A stretch of DNA of 64,000 nt. Source: Actinomadura latina NBRC 106108. Its GTDB lineage: Bacteria; Actinomycetota; Actinomycetes; Streptosporangiales; Streptosporangiaceae. The position numbers were made by a program, and so were the translations under genes. Of this stretch, positions 1 to 6,955 are shown piece by piece. The stretch covers positions 62,001 through 126,000 of the forward strand of contig NZ_BCQS01000009.1 of NCBI RefSeq assembly GCF_001552195.1, given 5' to 3'. How positions within the stretch are numbered: the first letter of the stretch is position 1; each line of letters begins with the position of its first letter. The notes under the pieces are model-generated. The model made no database searches, was not told the origin of the DNA, and saw only the letters and a program-made list of their open reading frames with translations.

Positions 1-360
1 GTGAGCCCGGTGATGTGCGTCGTCCTCGCGTTCACGGTGCTGCTGCGGGCGCGGATCTTCCGGTCCAGGGCGCAGAAGCTGTGGCTGCTCGTCCCGGGCG
101 TGACGGCGCTCGCCGCGCTCGCCGCCGCGACCGCGCTGGACGCCGACTCGCAGGTCCTGCTGCTGACCGGCGTGCTGCTGCCGACGCTGGTGGTGTCGGG
201 CATCGCGACCGGCGTCGGGATGTGGCTGCCCGGCAACCGGCTGACCCCGTTCTGGGGCCGGGCCGGCGACATCCTGGAGATCATCCTGGTGGTGGCGCTG
301 GTGCCGCTCGCGCTCGGCGTCGCCGGGGTCTTCGAGTACGTCCGCGGCGTGGTGGGTTGA
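1..360 (+). CDS. eccD: EccD, type VII secretion membrane protein (C-terminal part)
   Basis: The reading frame is open from the first base, so the gene starts outside the window and only the last 119 or so residues are seen. They hold four hydrophobic segments (roughly residues 5-20, 28-46, 50-76 and 92-112) separated by very short loops, as at the end of the multi-helix EccD channel component of ESX systems. The identification rests mainly on context: EccB starts 16 bases after the stop, and WXG100 proteins and mycosin follow. EccD has about eleven membrane helices and forms the inner-membrane vestibule of the secretion complex. A GTG at base 1 should not be read as the true start. Confidence 0.75.
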   Translation: MSPVMCVVLAFTVLLRARIFRSRAQKLWLLVPGVTALAALAAATALDADSQVLLLTGVLLPTLVVSGIATGVGMWLPGNRLTPFWGRAGDILEIILVVALVPLALGVAGVFEYVRGVVG

Positions 361-376
361 CAGGGAAGGAGACGCG

Positions 377-1816
377 ATGCAGACCAAGAGGGATCTGCTT
401 CAGGCGCACCGCCTGATGACCCACCGGGCGTCCCAGGCGCTGATCCTGGCCGAGCCGGACTACCCCGAGCAGCCGCTCCGCAAGATCAACGTCGGGACCT
501 TCGCGGGCGTGATGGTCGGGATACTGGTCGCCGCGGGCTTCGGCATCGCCGGGCTGCTCGTCGGCGGCGGCGGCAGCGGGCTGGCGGAGAAGGGCACCGT
601 CCTCATCGAGAAGGACAGCGGCGCGCTCTACGTGTGGTGCACTCCGCAGGGCGCCCAGAAGGACGTGCTGTGCCCGGTCGCCAACTACACCTCGGCCAAG
701 CTCGCCGCCTCGCTTGCGGGCGGCGGCAGCGGCGGCGCGCCCGCGCAGAAGTCCGTCTCCGCCAAGTCGCTGGCGAAGTTCCCGCGCGGCCCGATGATCG
801 GCATCCCCGGCGCGCCGGACTCCGTGCCCGCCGCCGGCCGGCTGGTCGGCGGCCCGTGGTCGGTCTGCGTGCGGCAGAACCCGCAGGGCGGCACCGGGAG
901 CTCCGTCGTGTCGCTGGTCGGCGGGCGCGACGTCGGCGGGGAGGTCCTCGACCCGTCCGTCGGCGTGGTCGTCAGCACGGGCGCGAACAGCAACTGGCTG
1001 ATCTGGAAGAACCAGCGCATGCGGCTGTCGCCGGCCGGTCTCACCGTGCTCAGCGCGTCCGCGCCCGCGGCGGTGTCGCCCGGGTTCGTCAACGCGCTGC
1101 CCGCCGGTCCCGACTTCGCCCCGCCGAACATCCCCGGCGCCGGCGGCAAACCGCAGTTCGCCGGCGCGAACGGCCGGATCGGCCAGGTCTTCATGGTCAA
1201 GGGCGTCGGAGGCGGCGACCAGCCCTACGTCCTGATGGCGGACGGGTACGCGCCGATCAGCCCGCTGCAGGCCGCCCTCATCCAGAACTCGGCGGCGTAC
1301 CGGCTGCCCAAGGACTCGCCCCTGGACGGCGCGGCGGTCACCACGCACCGGTCGAACCAGCGGGTCATCGACGAGGGCCTGCCCCAGTCGCAGATCAAGG
1401 TCCGCCCGTACGACGCGAAGGAGTCCCTCTGCGTCGTGTACCCGGACGCCGGCAAGGGCTCCAAGGATGCGCGGCTCACCGTCGGCGGCGGGACGGACCT
1501 GCCGATGCCCGCGCGGGCGTCCGGGGCGGGCGTCGACAACGTGGTGCTGCCGCCGGGGAGCGCGATCCTCGCCGGGGTGCTGCCGGCGTCGGGATCGGTC
1601 GACGCGATCAACACCTACGCCCTCGTGGCGGACGACGGCCGGAGGTACGCGCTGAAGTCGGCGGAGACCGCCAAGGCGCTCGGCTACACGATCTCCGCAG
1701 ACGGCAACGACGCCGTTCCGGTCCCCGCGAATCTGCTCAACCTGGTGCCGAAGGGGCCGACCCTGGACCCGCAGCAGGCGCTGCAGCCCATTCAGCAGGG
1801 CGGTGCAGGCTCGTGA
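377..1816 (+). CDS. eccB: EccB, type VII secretion protein
   Basis: A 479-residue bitopic membrane protein. The N-terminal cytoplasmic stretch (TKRDLLQAHRLMTHRASQAL, then EPD and PLRKIN) is the conserved start of EccB proteins, followed by a single membrane helix at about residues 39-64 and a large extracytoplasmic domain. The length is typical of the family. Four cysteines (88, 99, 164, 352) lie outside the membrane, where EccB proteins form disulfides. EccB is a core part of the ESX membrane complex together with EccC, EccD and EccE. A clear GGAAGGAG ribosome site precedes the ATG. The Gln-rich C-terminus (PQQALQPIQQ) is ordinary for the family. EccC and EccE are not in this window. Confidence 0.93.
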   Translation: MQTKRDLLQAHRLMTHRASQALILAEPDYPEQPLRKINVGTFAGVMVGILVAAGFGIAGLLVGGGGSGLAEKGTVLIEKDSGALYVWCTPQGAQKDVLCPVANYTSAKLAASLAGGGSGGAPAQKSVSAKSLAKFPRGPMIGIPGAPDSVPAAGRLVGGPWSVCVRQNPQGGTGSSVVSLVGGRDVGGEVLDPSVGVVVSTGANSNWLIWKNQRMRLSPAGLTVLSASAPAAVSPGFVNALPAGPDFAPPNIPGAGGKPQFAGANGRIGQVFMVKGVGGGDQPYVLMADGYAPISPLQAALIQNSAAYRLPKDSPLDGAAVTTHRSNQRVIDEGLPQSQIKVRPYDAKESLCVVYPDAGKGSKDARLTVGGGTDLPMPARASGAGVDNVVLPPGSAILAGVLPASGSVDAINTYALVADDGRRYALKSAETAKALGYTISADGNDAVPVPANLLNLVPKGPTLDPQQALQPIQQGGAGS

Positions 1817-1899
1817 TCAGCAAAAAGGTGCGAATTTCCCCTGCTGTCACACGATTTTGATACGATCACCGCTCGTCACAGTCAGCACGGGGAGGTGTC
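1817..1899 (+). promoter_or_regulatory. Intergenic region before the WXG100 genes, probable promoter
   Basis: This gap is clearly richer in A and T than the coding DNA around it, with runs such as CAAAAAGG and GATTTTGATACGAT. TACGAT at about 1861-1866, preceded by TTTGA, would make a reasonable extended -10 element; no convincing -35 was found. A GGGGAGG ribosome site lies just before the next ATG. The small secreted proteins are usually needed in much larger amounts than the membrane machine, which fits a separate promoter. Confidence 0.4.
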
Positions 1900-2190
1900 A
1901 TGAGTCAGGCCTTCAGTACGGACTATGTCACGATGAAGCAGGCCCAGTCGCTGTTCCAGTCGAAGCATCGCGAGATGGTCGAACTGCTGGACGCGCTCGA
2001 GGCCGATCTGCAGAGTGGCCTGGGTCGCTGGGAGGACGACGCCCGCGACGCGTACTTCGAGGCCAAGGGAAGGTGGGACAAGGTCGCGCGCCAGCAGGCG
2101 CAGACCGTGAAGGAGTTCAGTGGCGCGGTCGGCACCGCCCACGACAACTACAAGTCCGCCGAGGGGTCCAACACCCAGATGTGGGCCTGA
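1900..2190 (+). CDS. WXG100-family protein with W-E-D turn
   Basis: A 96-residue, mostly alpha-helical protein of WXG100 length, in an ESX locus. The central turn that normally reads W-x-G is WED here (in GRWEDDARDAYFEAKGRW), so it lies at the edge of the family. Near the C-terminus YKSAE fits the general type VII export signal Y-x-x-x-D/E. It resembles the protein at 2774-3064, which shares the WED-ARDAYF-AK-W core, so these two are paralogues; the one between them (2422-2736) is a canonical WXG protein. WXG proteins are secreted as dimers, so pairing with the canonical protein is likely but not shown. Confidence 0.85.
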   Translation: MSQAFSTDYVTMKQAQSLFQSKHREMVELLDALEADLQSGLGRWEDDARDAYFEAKGRWDKVARQQAQTVKEFSGAVGTAHDNYKSAEGSNTQMWA

Positions 2191-2421
2191 TGACCTGCGG
2201 GTGAACCTTCGGTACACCCTTCGCTCCTGATCTCCAACGGCCCGATCATCGATCATGTCCGTTGCCAGTATCGGCTCCCTGTATCAGAATGTGACGAGCT
2301 TTACGAGGATGTGCGTTGTGCCCGACCATGGTGTTCAAAGTCGATTGGGTCGGCAGTGGAACCAACGGGGGCTCGCGCCGAGTCGAACCACAGGTAGTAC
2401 CTAGTCGGGAAGGTGTGACTG
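2191..2421 (+). promoter_or_regulatory. 231-base intergenic region between WXG100 genes
   Basis: An unusually long gap inside an otherwise tight cluster, with locally lowered GC. Weak promoter-like hexamers are present (TTGCCA near 2272, TATCAG near 2287) but their spacing is shorter than ideal. No open frame with actinomycete codon use is seen. A separate promoter or an untranslated leader for the canonical WXG protein is the simplest reading. Confidence 0.3.
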
Positions 2422-2736
2422 ATGAGCCAGAAGTCTTCGGTCGACAGAGCAGAAATGGCCCAGGCGGCCCAGCGCGTCGAGCAGGCCGCGCAGGACCTGC
2501 GCAAGATCCAGGGCGACCTCGGCCAGGAGCAGTCCCAGCTGTCCGGCCGCTGGATCGGTGAGGCCGGCAGTGCCTTCACCAAGGTCTACAACGAGTTCAA
2601 CGGCGAGCTGGGCAAGGTCCTCGAGGTCCTGAACAACCTCCACGAGAAGCTCGTCCAGGTCAAGATCAACTACGAGGGCAGCGAGCAGCAGCAGACCGAA
2701 GCGGTCAACCGCGTCGCCGGCCTGCTCAACGGCTGA
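2422..2736 (+). CDS. WXG100-family protein (canonical, EsxA/EsxB-like)
   Basis: 104 residues with a helix-turn-helix pattern around the motif WIG (in LSGRWIGEAGSAF), the true W-x-G signature. YEGSE near the C-terminus is a Y-x-x-x-E export signal. The spacing between WxG and the signal matches secreted ESX substrates. Of the three small proteins in this cluster it is the only one with a canonical W-x-G, so it is the best candidate for the common partner in heterodimers. The start ATG follows GGGAAGG at a good distance. Confidence 0.92.
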   Translation: MSQKSSVDRAEMAQAAQRVEQAAQDLRKIQGDLGQEQSQLSGRWIGEAGSAFTKVYNEFNGELGKVLEVLNNLHEKLVQVKINYEGSEQQQTEAVNRVAGLLNG

Positions 2737-2773
2737 TCGCCCCACCCGGATCTCAGGACGACACGGAGGAACA

Positions 2774-3064
2774 ATGAGCTACAGCTCGATGGACTTCGGC
2801 GCGATGCAGCAGGCGTACGCCGCGTTCCAGCAGAAGTACAACCAGATGAACTCCGAGCTCGACGACCTCGCCAAGAGCGTCGAGAGCAAGCTCGGCCAGT
2901 GGGAGGACGGCGCCCGCGACGCCTACTTCGACGCCAAGCGCCAGTGGGAGGCCTCGGCCGCGGACATCGCCCGCATCGTGCAGCAACTCGGCGCGGTCAT
3001 CCAGTCCTCGGGTGAGACGGGCCAGACCACGGTCAAGAACAACGTCAGCATCATCGGCGGCTGA
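2774..3064 (+). CDS. WXG100-family protein with W-E-D turn (paralogue)
   Basis: 96 residues, helical, same length as the protein at 1900-2190 and sharing the core GQWEDGARDAYFDAKRQW. The glycine of W-x-G is again replaced by aspartate. The C-terminal end is Ser/Thr/Gly-rich and lacks an obvious Y-x-x-x-D/E signal, so export may depend on a partner that has one, as known for ESX heterodimers. It follows the canonical WXG gene by 37 bases with an ACGGAGG ribosome site, so the two are probably co-expressed. A strong hairpin (3078-3109) follows. Confidence 0.85.
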   Translation: MSYSSMDFGAMQQAYAAFQQKYNQMNSELDDLAKSVESKLGQWEDGARDAYFDAKRQWEASAADIARIVQQLGAVIQSSGETGQTTVKNNVSIIGG

Positions 3065-3077
3065 CGACCGGCCTGAT

Positions 3078-3109
3078 CGGCCGGCCGCCGGGAGACGGGC
3101 GGCCGGCCG
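3078..3109 (+). terminator. Hairpin after the WXG100 genes
   Basis: A 12-bp perfect GC stem (CGGCCGGCCGCC and its complement, arms 3078-3089 and 3098-3109) around an 8-base loop, without a U-run. It may be a terminator or an mRNA-stabilising 3' end for the small secreted proteins. Confidence 0.55.
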
Positions 3110-3187
3110 CGCCGCTCGTCATCTTCACCACCGTCCACACGAAAGCCGAAACGGGGAGCGGGCGCTTCCGGCCCGCCGGAGGCTCAC

Positions 3188-3559
3188 ATGGGTGATCAGA
3201 AGAGCGAGATCGACCGCGACGAGGTCAGAAGAATCCTCAAGATTCTCAAAGAGAACTACGACGACTTCAGCAAGGACAAGGGCACCGTCAACGACATTAC
3301 GACGAACTGCGACATCACGAAGTCGGATCTGGGAAACTACCCGGCGGTGACCGGCTTGTCGATGTCGTCGTCGCAGGCCTACACGCAGATCAAGGGCCAG
3401 TACAACTCCTTCTTGCAGAGCTATCAGGGCGTGATCGAGGCGCTGGAGAGCATGGTCGGCAACCATGAGAAGAAGGAGCAGGAGAACACTGCCGCGGCCA
3501 ACCGGGCGATGAACGGTTCCGGCGGCTCGCCGAACACGGGGAACACGGGCGCGTACTAG
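3188..3559 (+). CDS. ESX-associated helical protein of unknown function
   Basis: 123 residues, strongly charged N-terminal half (DRDEVRRILKILKENYDDF) followed by a helix pattern of about 100 residues and a Gly/Asn/Ser-rich tail (GSGGSPNTGNTGAY). Length and helical character resemble WXG100 or ESX secretion-associated proteins, but there is no W-x-G and no tryptophan at all. It lies between WXG100 genes and the glycine-rich WXG-like protein (43 bases downstream), so a role as substrate or partner in type VII secretion is likely. I do not recognise a named family. CCGGAGG lies before the ATG. Confidence 0.7.
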   Translation: MGDQKSEIDRDEVRRILKILKENYDDFSKDKGTVNDITTNCDITKSDLGNYPAVTGLSMSSSQAYTQIKGQYNSFLQSYQGVIEALESMVGNHEKKEQENTAAANRAMNGSGGSPNTGNTGAY

Positions 3560-3602
3560 TCGGTGCGAGTAAGCAGGTGCGAGTAGGCAGGATCGATAAC
3601 TC

Positions 3603-4889
3603 ATGACTTATCCCCAGCAGGGTGGCGGGGGTTCCATCCCTTTCCAGGGCACCATTCGCTCCCAGGTCGGCGGTCCCACCGGTGAGTGGGACGGCGGCAT
3701 CGACGAGATGAACGCGATCCTCGACGCCACCAACGCGCAGCGTGTCATCGACGCAGGTGGATATTACGAGGCGGCCGCGCAGAAGTTCCAGCACGCCGTG
3801 GGCGTGCTGCGGGCGCAGAAGTCCGCGCTGGCCGGCGTCTGGAAGGGCGACGACTCGGAGGCCACCATCAAGCAGATGGGGCGTCTGGAGACCAGTGCGC
3901 AGGACATCCAGCGTGTTGCCGACAAGACCGGCAAGGCGCTGACCGATCACGGTCAGAAGCTGGACTGGTACGTGAAGAACCGTCCCGGCAAGGGCTTCAT
4001 GGGCAACATCTCCTACGACGACGCCGGTGTCGTCGCGGCGGGCACCGTGGTCGCGGGCCCGGCCGGCGGGGCGATCGCCCTCGGCGGCAAGAAGCTCGGT
4101 GAAGCCTTCGGGCTCATCGACAGCGCCGAGAAGAAGGCCGCCAAGCAGCACATGAACAAGCTTGGTGCCCGGACGGCGGAGGCCAACGACCAGTTCCCCG
4201 CGGACATCTCCACCAACCTGCCGCAGACGCAGGTCACGTCCAGGGTCCCTCAGAACGAATACCCGGGCGGCGGCGGGGCCAAAATTCCCGGTGGCGGCGG
4301 TGGCGGCGGCAGCATTCCCGGTGGCGGGAGCATTCCCGGCGGCGGAGGCGGCCATATCCCCGGCGGCGGAGGTGGCCACGTCCCCGGCGGTGGCGGCGGC
4401 CACGTCCCCGGCGGCGGGAACATTCCGGGCGGCGGTGGCGGCATCCCCGGCGGTGGCGGCGGCATCCCCGGTGGCGGCAGCATCCCCGGCGGGGGGAGCG
4501 ACCTTGCCGGTCTGCCCGGACCGGGCGGTGGCGGCGGAGGCCTCGACCCGTTCGGGCGCAGCGGTCTCGGCGGCGGCGGCCTCCCCGGCGGTGGCGGCGG
4601 CAGCATTCCCGGCGGTGGCGGCGGTATCCCGGGTGGCGGTGCCGGCGGTCTCGCGGGCGGCATGCCCGGAGGGCTCGGCGCGGGTGCCGGCAAGGGCGGC
4701 CTCGCCGGCGGCGCGGGTGCGGGCAAGCCCGGTGCGGGCGGGCGCGGCATGATGGGCGGCGCGCCCATGTCGGGCCGCGGCGGAGGCGGCGGTGGCGAGG
4801 ACGAGCACGATCGCACCACCTGGCTCATGGAAGACGAGGACGTGTGGGGCGGAAACGATGATGACACCGCCCCGCCCGTGATTGGCTGA
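3603..4889 (+). CDS. WXG-like protein with long glycine-rich tail, probable ESX substrate
   Basis: 428 residues in two parts. Residues about 30-135 form a WXG100/PPE-like helical domain with the motif VWKGDDSE; it is followed by a small hydrophobic Gly/Ala stretch (VVAAGTVVAGPAGGAIAL). From about residue 215 the protein is dominated by repeats of I/V-P-G-G-G-G up to about residue 390. The tail ends in an acidic stretch (MEDEDVWGGNDDD). The layout (ESX helical domain plus low-complexity tail) recalls PPE/EspB-like substrates. It is the last gene before the hairpin at 4920-4961 and mycP. Export by this ESX system is inference. The glycine tract reads in frame throughout. Confidence 0.8.
   Translation: MTYPQQGGGGSIPFQGTIRSQVGGPTGEWDGGIDEMNAILDATNAQRVIDAGGYYEAAAQKFQHAVGVLRAQKSALAGVWKGDDSEATIKQMGRLETSAQDIQRVADKTGKALTDHGQKLDWYVKNRPGKGFMGNISYDDAGVVAAGTVVAGPAGGAIALGGKKLGEAFGLIDSAEKKAAKQHMNKLGARTAEANDQFPADISTNLPQTQVTSRVPQNEYPGGGGAKIPGGGGGGGSIPGGGSIPGGGGGHIPGGGGGHVPGGGGGHVPGGGNIPGGGGGIPGGGGGIPGGGSIPGGGSDLAGLPGPGGGGGGLDPFGRSGLGGGGLPGGGGGSIPGGGGGIPGGGAGGLAGGMPGGLGAGAGKGGLAGGAGAGKPGAGGRGMMGGAPMSGRGGGGGGEDEHDRTTWLMEDEDVWGGNDDDTAPPVIG
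4258..4770 (+). repeat. Imperfect IPGGGG-coding repeat tract
   Basis: About 510 bases of GGCGGTGGC / CCCGGC units that encode many copies of I/H/V-P-G-G-G(-G). Units vary in length by whole codons, as expected from slippage under selection for the frame. Because the unit is so GC-rich it also gives long open frames on the other strand, which are not genes. Confidence 0.9.
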
Positions 4890-4919
4890 CCGAGACTCGG
4901 TCACCAGAAGATGCAGGAG

Positions 4920-4961
4920 ACGGCGTGAGCAGATTCCAATCCTGGGAGCTGCTCACGCCGT
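4920..4961 (+). terminator. 13-bp inverted repeat between the glycine-rich gene and mycP
   Basis: ACGGCGTGAGCAG (4920-4932) is repeated exactly as its complement at 4949-4961 around a 16-base loop. It lies 31 bases after the stop of the previous gene and ends 22 bases before the mycP start. There is no T-run. It could be a rho-independent-like terminator or an operator. Confidence 0.55.
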
Positions 4962-4983
4962 GTTCGTGTAGTGAGGGTGCGTT

Positions 4984-6381
4984 GTGCGACGGATGACTCG
5001 ATGGCTCGCCGCGATCGGAGCGACCTCGGCTCTGGTTTTGACGACGGCCGCTCCGGCCGGCGCGGTCCCAGGCCCGCGTACTGACCAGTGGTGGTTCTCG
5101 GCGTGGGAGATCCAGCAAAAAGTCTGGCCCGTCACCAAGGGGGCGGGTGTCACCGTCGCGGTCATCGACAACGGTGTCAACGGTCAGATTCCCGACCTGC
5201 GGGGCGCCTTGGTCCAGGGCACCAACCTGGTGTCGGGCGGTGGGGACGGCCAGGTCGGTCCCACCCAGGACCTAGAGGACTCGCACGGTACCGGGATGGC
5301 CGCCCTCATCGCGAGCAACGGCAGCGGCACGGGTTATGTCGGTGTGGCGCCCGAAGCGAAGATCATGTCGGTGGCGTCCAACCTGGTCAACTGGGACAAG
5401 GCGATTCGCTTCGCCGCCGACCACGGCGCCAAGGTCATCAATATTTCGCAGGCTTTCGCGGCCGTCAACGGCTGCCGTCCCGAAATGCAGCAGGCCGTCT
5501 CCTACGCCCTGCAGAAGGACGTCGTGGTCGTGGCGGGAGCCGGCAACAGCGGCACGGAGGGCAATCCGTCCATGGAGCCGGCGAACTGCGCGGGCGTCTT
5601 GGCGGTCGGTGCCGTGGACAACAAGAAGGCCGCCTGGGAGAAGACCGAGCGGCAGCCGTACGTCACCGTCGCGGCGCCCGGCTTCCTGGTGAACACGGTC
5701 CTCGCCAACGGCAGGGTCACCGACCACGTGGCGGGGACGAGCCAGGCATCGGCGCTGACCTCCGCGGTGGTGGCACTGATGAGGTCGAAGCACCCGCAGA
5801 TGCCGGCGCGTGAGATCGTCCAGCGGATCATCAACACCACCAAGGACGCCGGCCCTCCCGGCAAGGACAACATGACCGGGTACGGGGTCGTCATTCCGGC
5901 GGCGGCGCTGACGGCGAAGGTGCCGCAGAACGCGCCGAATCCCGTGTTCGCGGCGTACGACAAGTGGGTGCAGGACAACCCGCAGGCGGCGCCGAAGGGC
6001 AAGCCCGGCGCGACCAAGGTGCCCAAGTCCGAGGCCACGAAGAAGGCCGACCAGGCCGATCGCGTCTTCCTGTACCTGCTGATCGGCGTCGCCGCGGTCG
6101 TGGTGATCGGCGGGATCGCGGTGTTCGCCCTCAGCAGGCGCAACAAGAAGAGGGGCGCCGGCCAGGGCCCGCCGCAGGGCGGGGGCTCGGGTCCGCCGCC
6201 CGGGTGGGGCGGCCACGAGGCGCCTCCGTACGGCGGGCAGCAGGTGCCCCCGCAGGGCGGTCCGTCGGGCCCGCCGGCCGGATGGGGCGGTCCGCAGGGG
6301 CCGCCGCCGGGCGGCCCGCAGGGCGGCCGGCCGTACCTGCCTCCGCAGGGCGGCCCCGGGGGTTCCCGCCCCCACAACTAG
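4984..6381 (+). CDS. mycP: MycP, mycosin subtilisin-like serine protease
   Basis: 465 residues: signal peptide (about 1-27), S8 protease domain, one membrane helix at about residues 360-385 and a Pro/Gly-rich cytoplasmic tail. The catalytic triad is visible as D62 (VIDNGVN), H101 (DSHGTG) and S253 (AGTSQAS), with oxyanion N188 (AGAGNSG). This domain order is that of ESX mycosins, which are anchored in the membrane and stabilise the secretion complex. The cytoplasmic tail of about 80 residues, rich in PPQGG, is longer than in mycobacterial mycosins. The GTG at 4984 is used because it gives a proper signal peptide; an in-frame ATG three codons later is possible. Confidence 0.95.
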   Translation: MRRMTRWLAAIGATSALVLTTAAPAGAVPGPRTDQWWFSAWEIQQKVWPVTKGAGVTVAVIDNGVNGQIPDLRGALVQGTNLVSGGGDGQVGPTQDLEDSHGTGMAALIASNGSGTGYVGVAPEAKIMSVASNLVNWDKAIRFAADHGAKVINISQAFAAVNGCRPEMQQAVSYALQKDVVVVAGAGNSGTEGNPSMEPANCAGVLAVGAVDNKKAAWEKTERQPYVTVAAPGFLVNTVLANGRVTDHVAGTSQASALTSAVVALMRSKHPQMPAREIVQRIINTTKDAGPPGKDNMTGYGVVIPAAALTAKVPQNAPNPVFAAYDKWVQDNPQAAPKGKPGATKVPKSEATKKADQADRVFLYLLIGVAAVVVIGGIAVFALSRRNKKRGAGQGPPQGGGSGPPPGWGGHEAPPYGGQQVPPQGGPSGPPAGWGGPQGPPPGGPQGGRPYLPPQGGPGGSRPHN

Positions 6382-6476
6382 CTCGCTTCTCTCATCGCGG
6401 CCGTCCGCCTGCTCGACGTCGTGCGCGTGGACGGCCGTACCTCTGGTGTGCGACCAAGCCGACAGAAAGAACGGTC

Positions 6477-6878
6477 ATGAAGAACCTCCTCGTCATTCCC
6501 GCCGCCATCGCGCTGACGCTGAGCCTCAGCGCCTGCGGCGACTCCAAGGACGACGCCGGCGGCGGTTCGGCGTCGCCGTCCGCCGGGACGAGCGCGCCCG
6601 CGACCCCCTCGGGCGGCGGTGGCGGCGGCACCATCACCGGCAACGGCGGCGGGACCGCCACGAACGGCGGCGGTGGCGGCGGCGGTGGCGGCAGCCTCAC
6701 CCCGGCGCAGCGCGAGTCGCTGGGCAAGCTCCGCGCGTGCATGATCAAGAAGGGCTACGACATGCCCGAGATCGACCCGAACAACCCGGTCATGGCGCCG
6801 AAGAACACCAATGGCAAGAGCAACGAGCAGGTCAACAAGGACGCCGCCGAGTGCGCGACGCAGTCGCAGGGCGGGTGA
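6477..6878 (+). CDS. Small lipoprotein
   Basis: 133 residues with a lipoprotein signal (MKNLLVIPAAIALTLSLSAC; lipobox LSAC). After the cysteine comes a Ser/Gly/Pro-rich linker with glycine runs, then a compact domain of about 60 residues containing two cysteines (RACMIKKGYDMPEIDPNNP and ECATQ) that could form a disulfide. The pattern 'LRACMxxxGxDxPD' is common in small extracytoplasmic actinomycete proteins of unknown function. It sits between mycP and the ParA-like gene and may belong to the secretion locus. The ATG at 6477 follows GAAAGAACGG. A reading frame extends far upstream but without a signal. Confidence 0.8.
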   Translation: MKNLLVIPAAIALTLSLSACGDSKDDAGGGSASPSAGTSAPATPSGGGGGGTITGNGGGTATNGGGGGGGGGSLTPAQRESLGKLRACMIKKGYDMPEIDPNNPVMAPKNTNGKSNEQVNKDAAECATQSQGG

Positions 6879-6880
6879 CG

Positions 6881-6908
6881 CGCGCCCGCTGACGGGCGGG
6901 CGGGCGCG
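6881..6908 (+). terminator. Hairpin after the lipoprotein gene
   Basis: A 9-bp GC-only stem (CGCGCCCGC at 6881-6889 and its complement at 6900-6908) starts two bases after the stop. No T-run. Confidence 0.4.
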
Positions 6909-6955
6909 GCCGGCGCCCCGGCCTCGTAAGCTGGCGTCGGACGAAAGGAGGCCGG

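Noticed and set aside
4258..4770. Tandem repeats as a possible CRISPR or satellite
   Set aside because: Units encode IPGGGG in one continuous reading frame and have no spacers.
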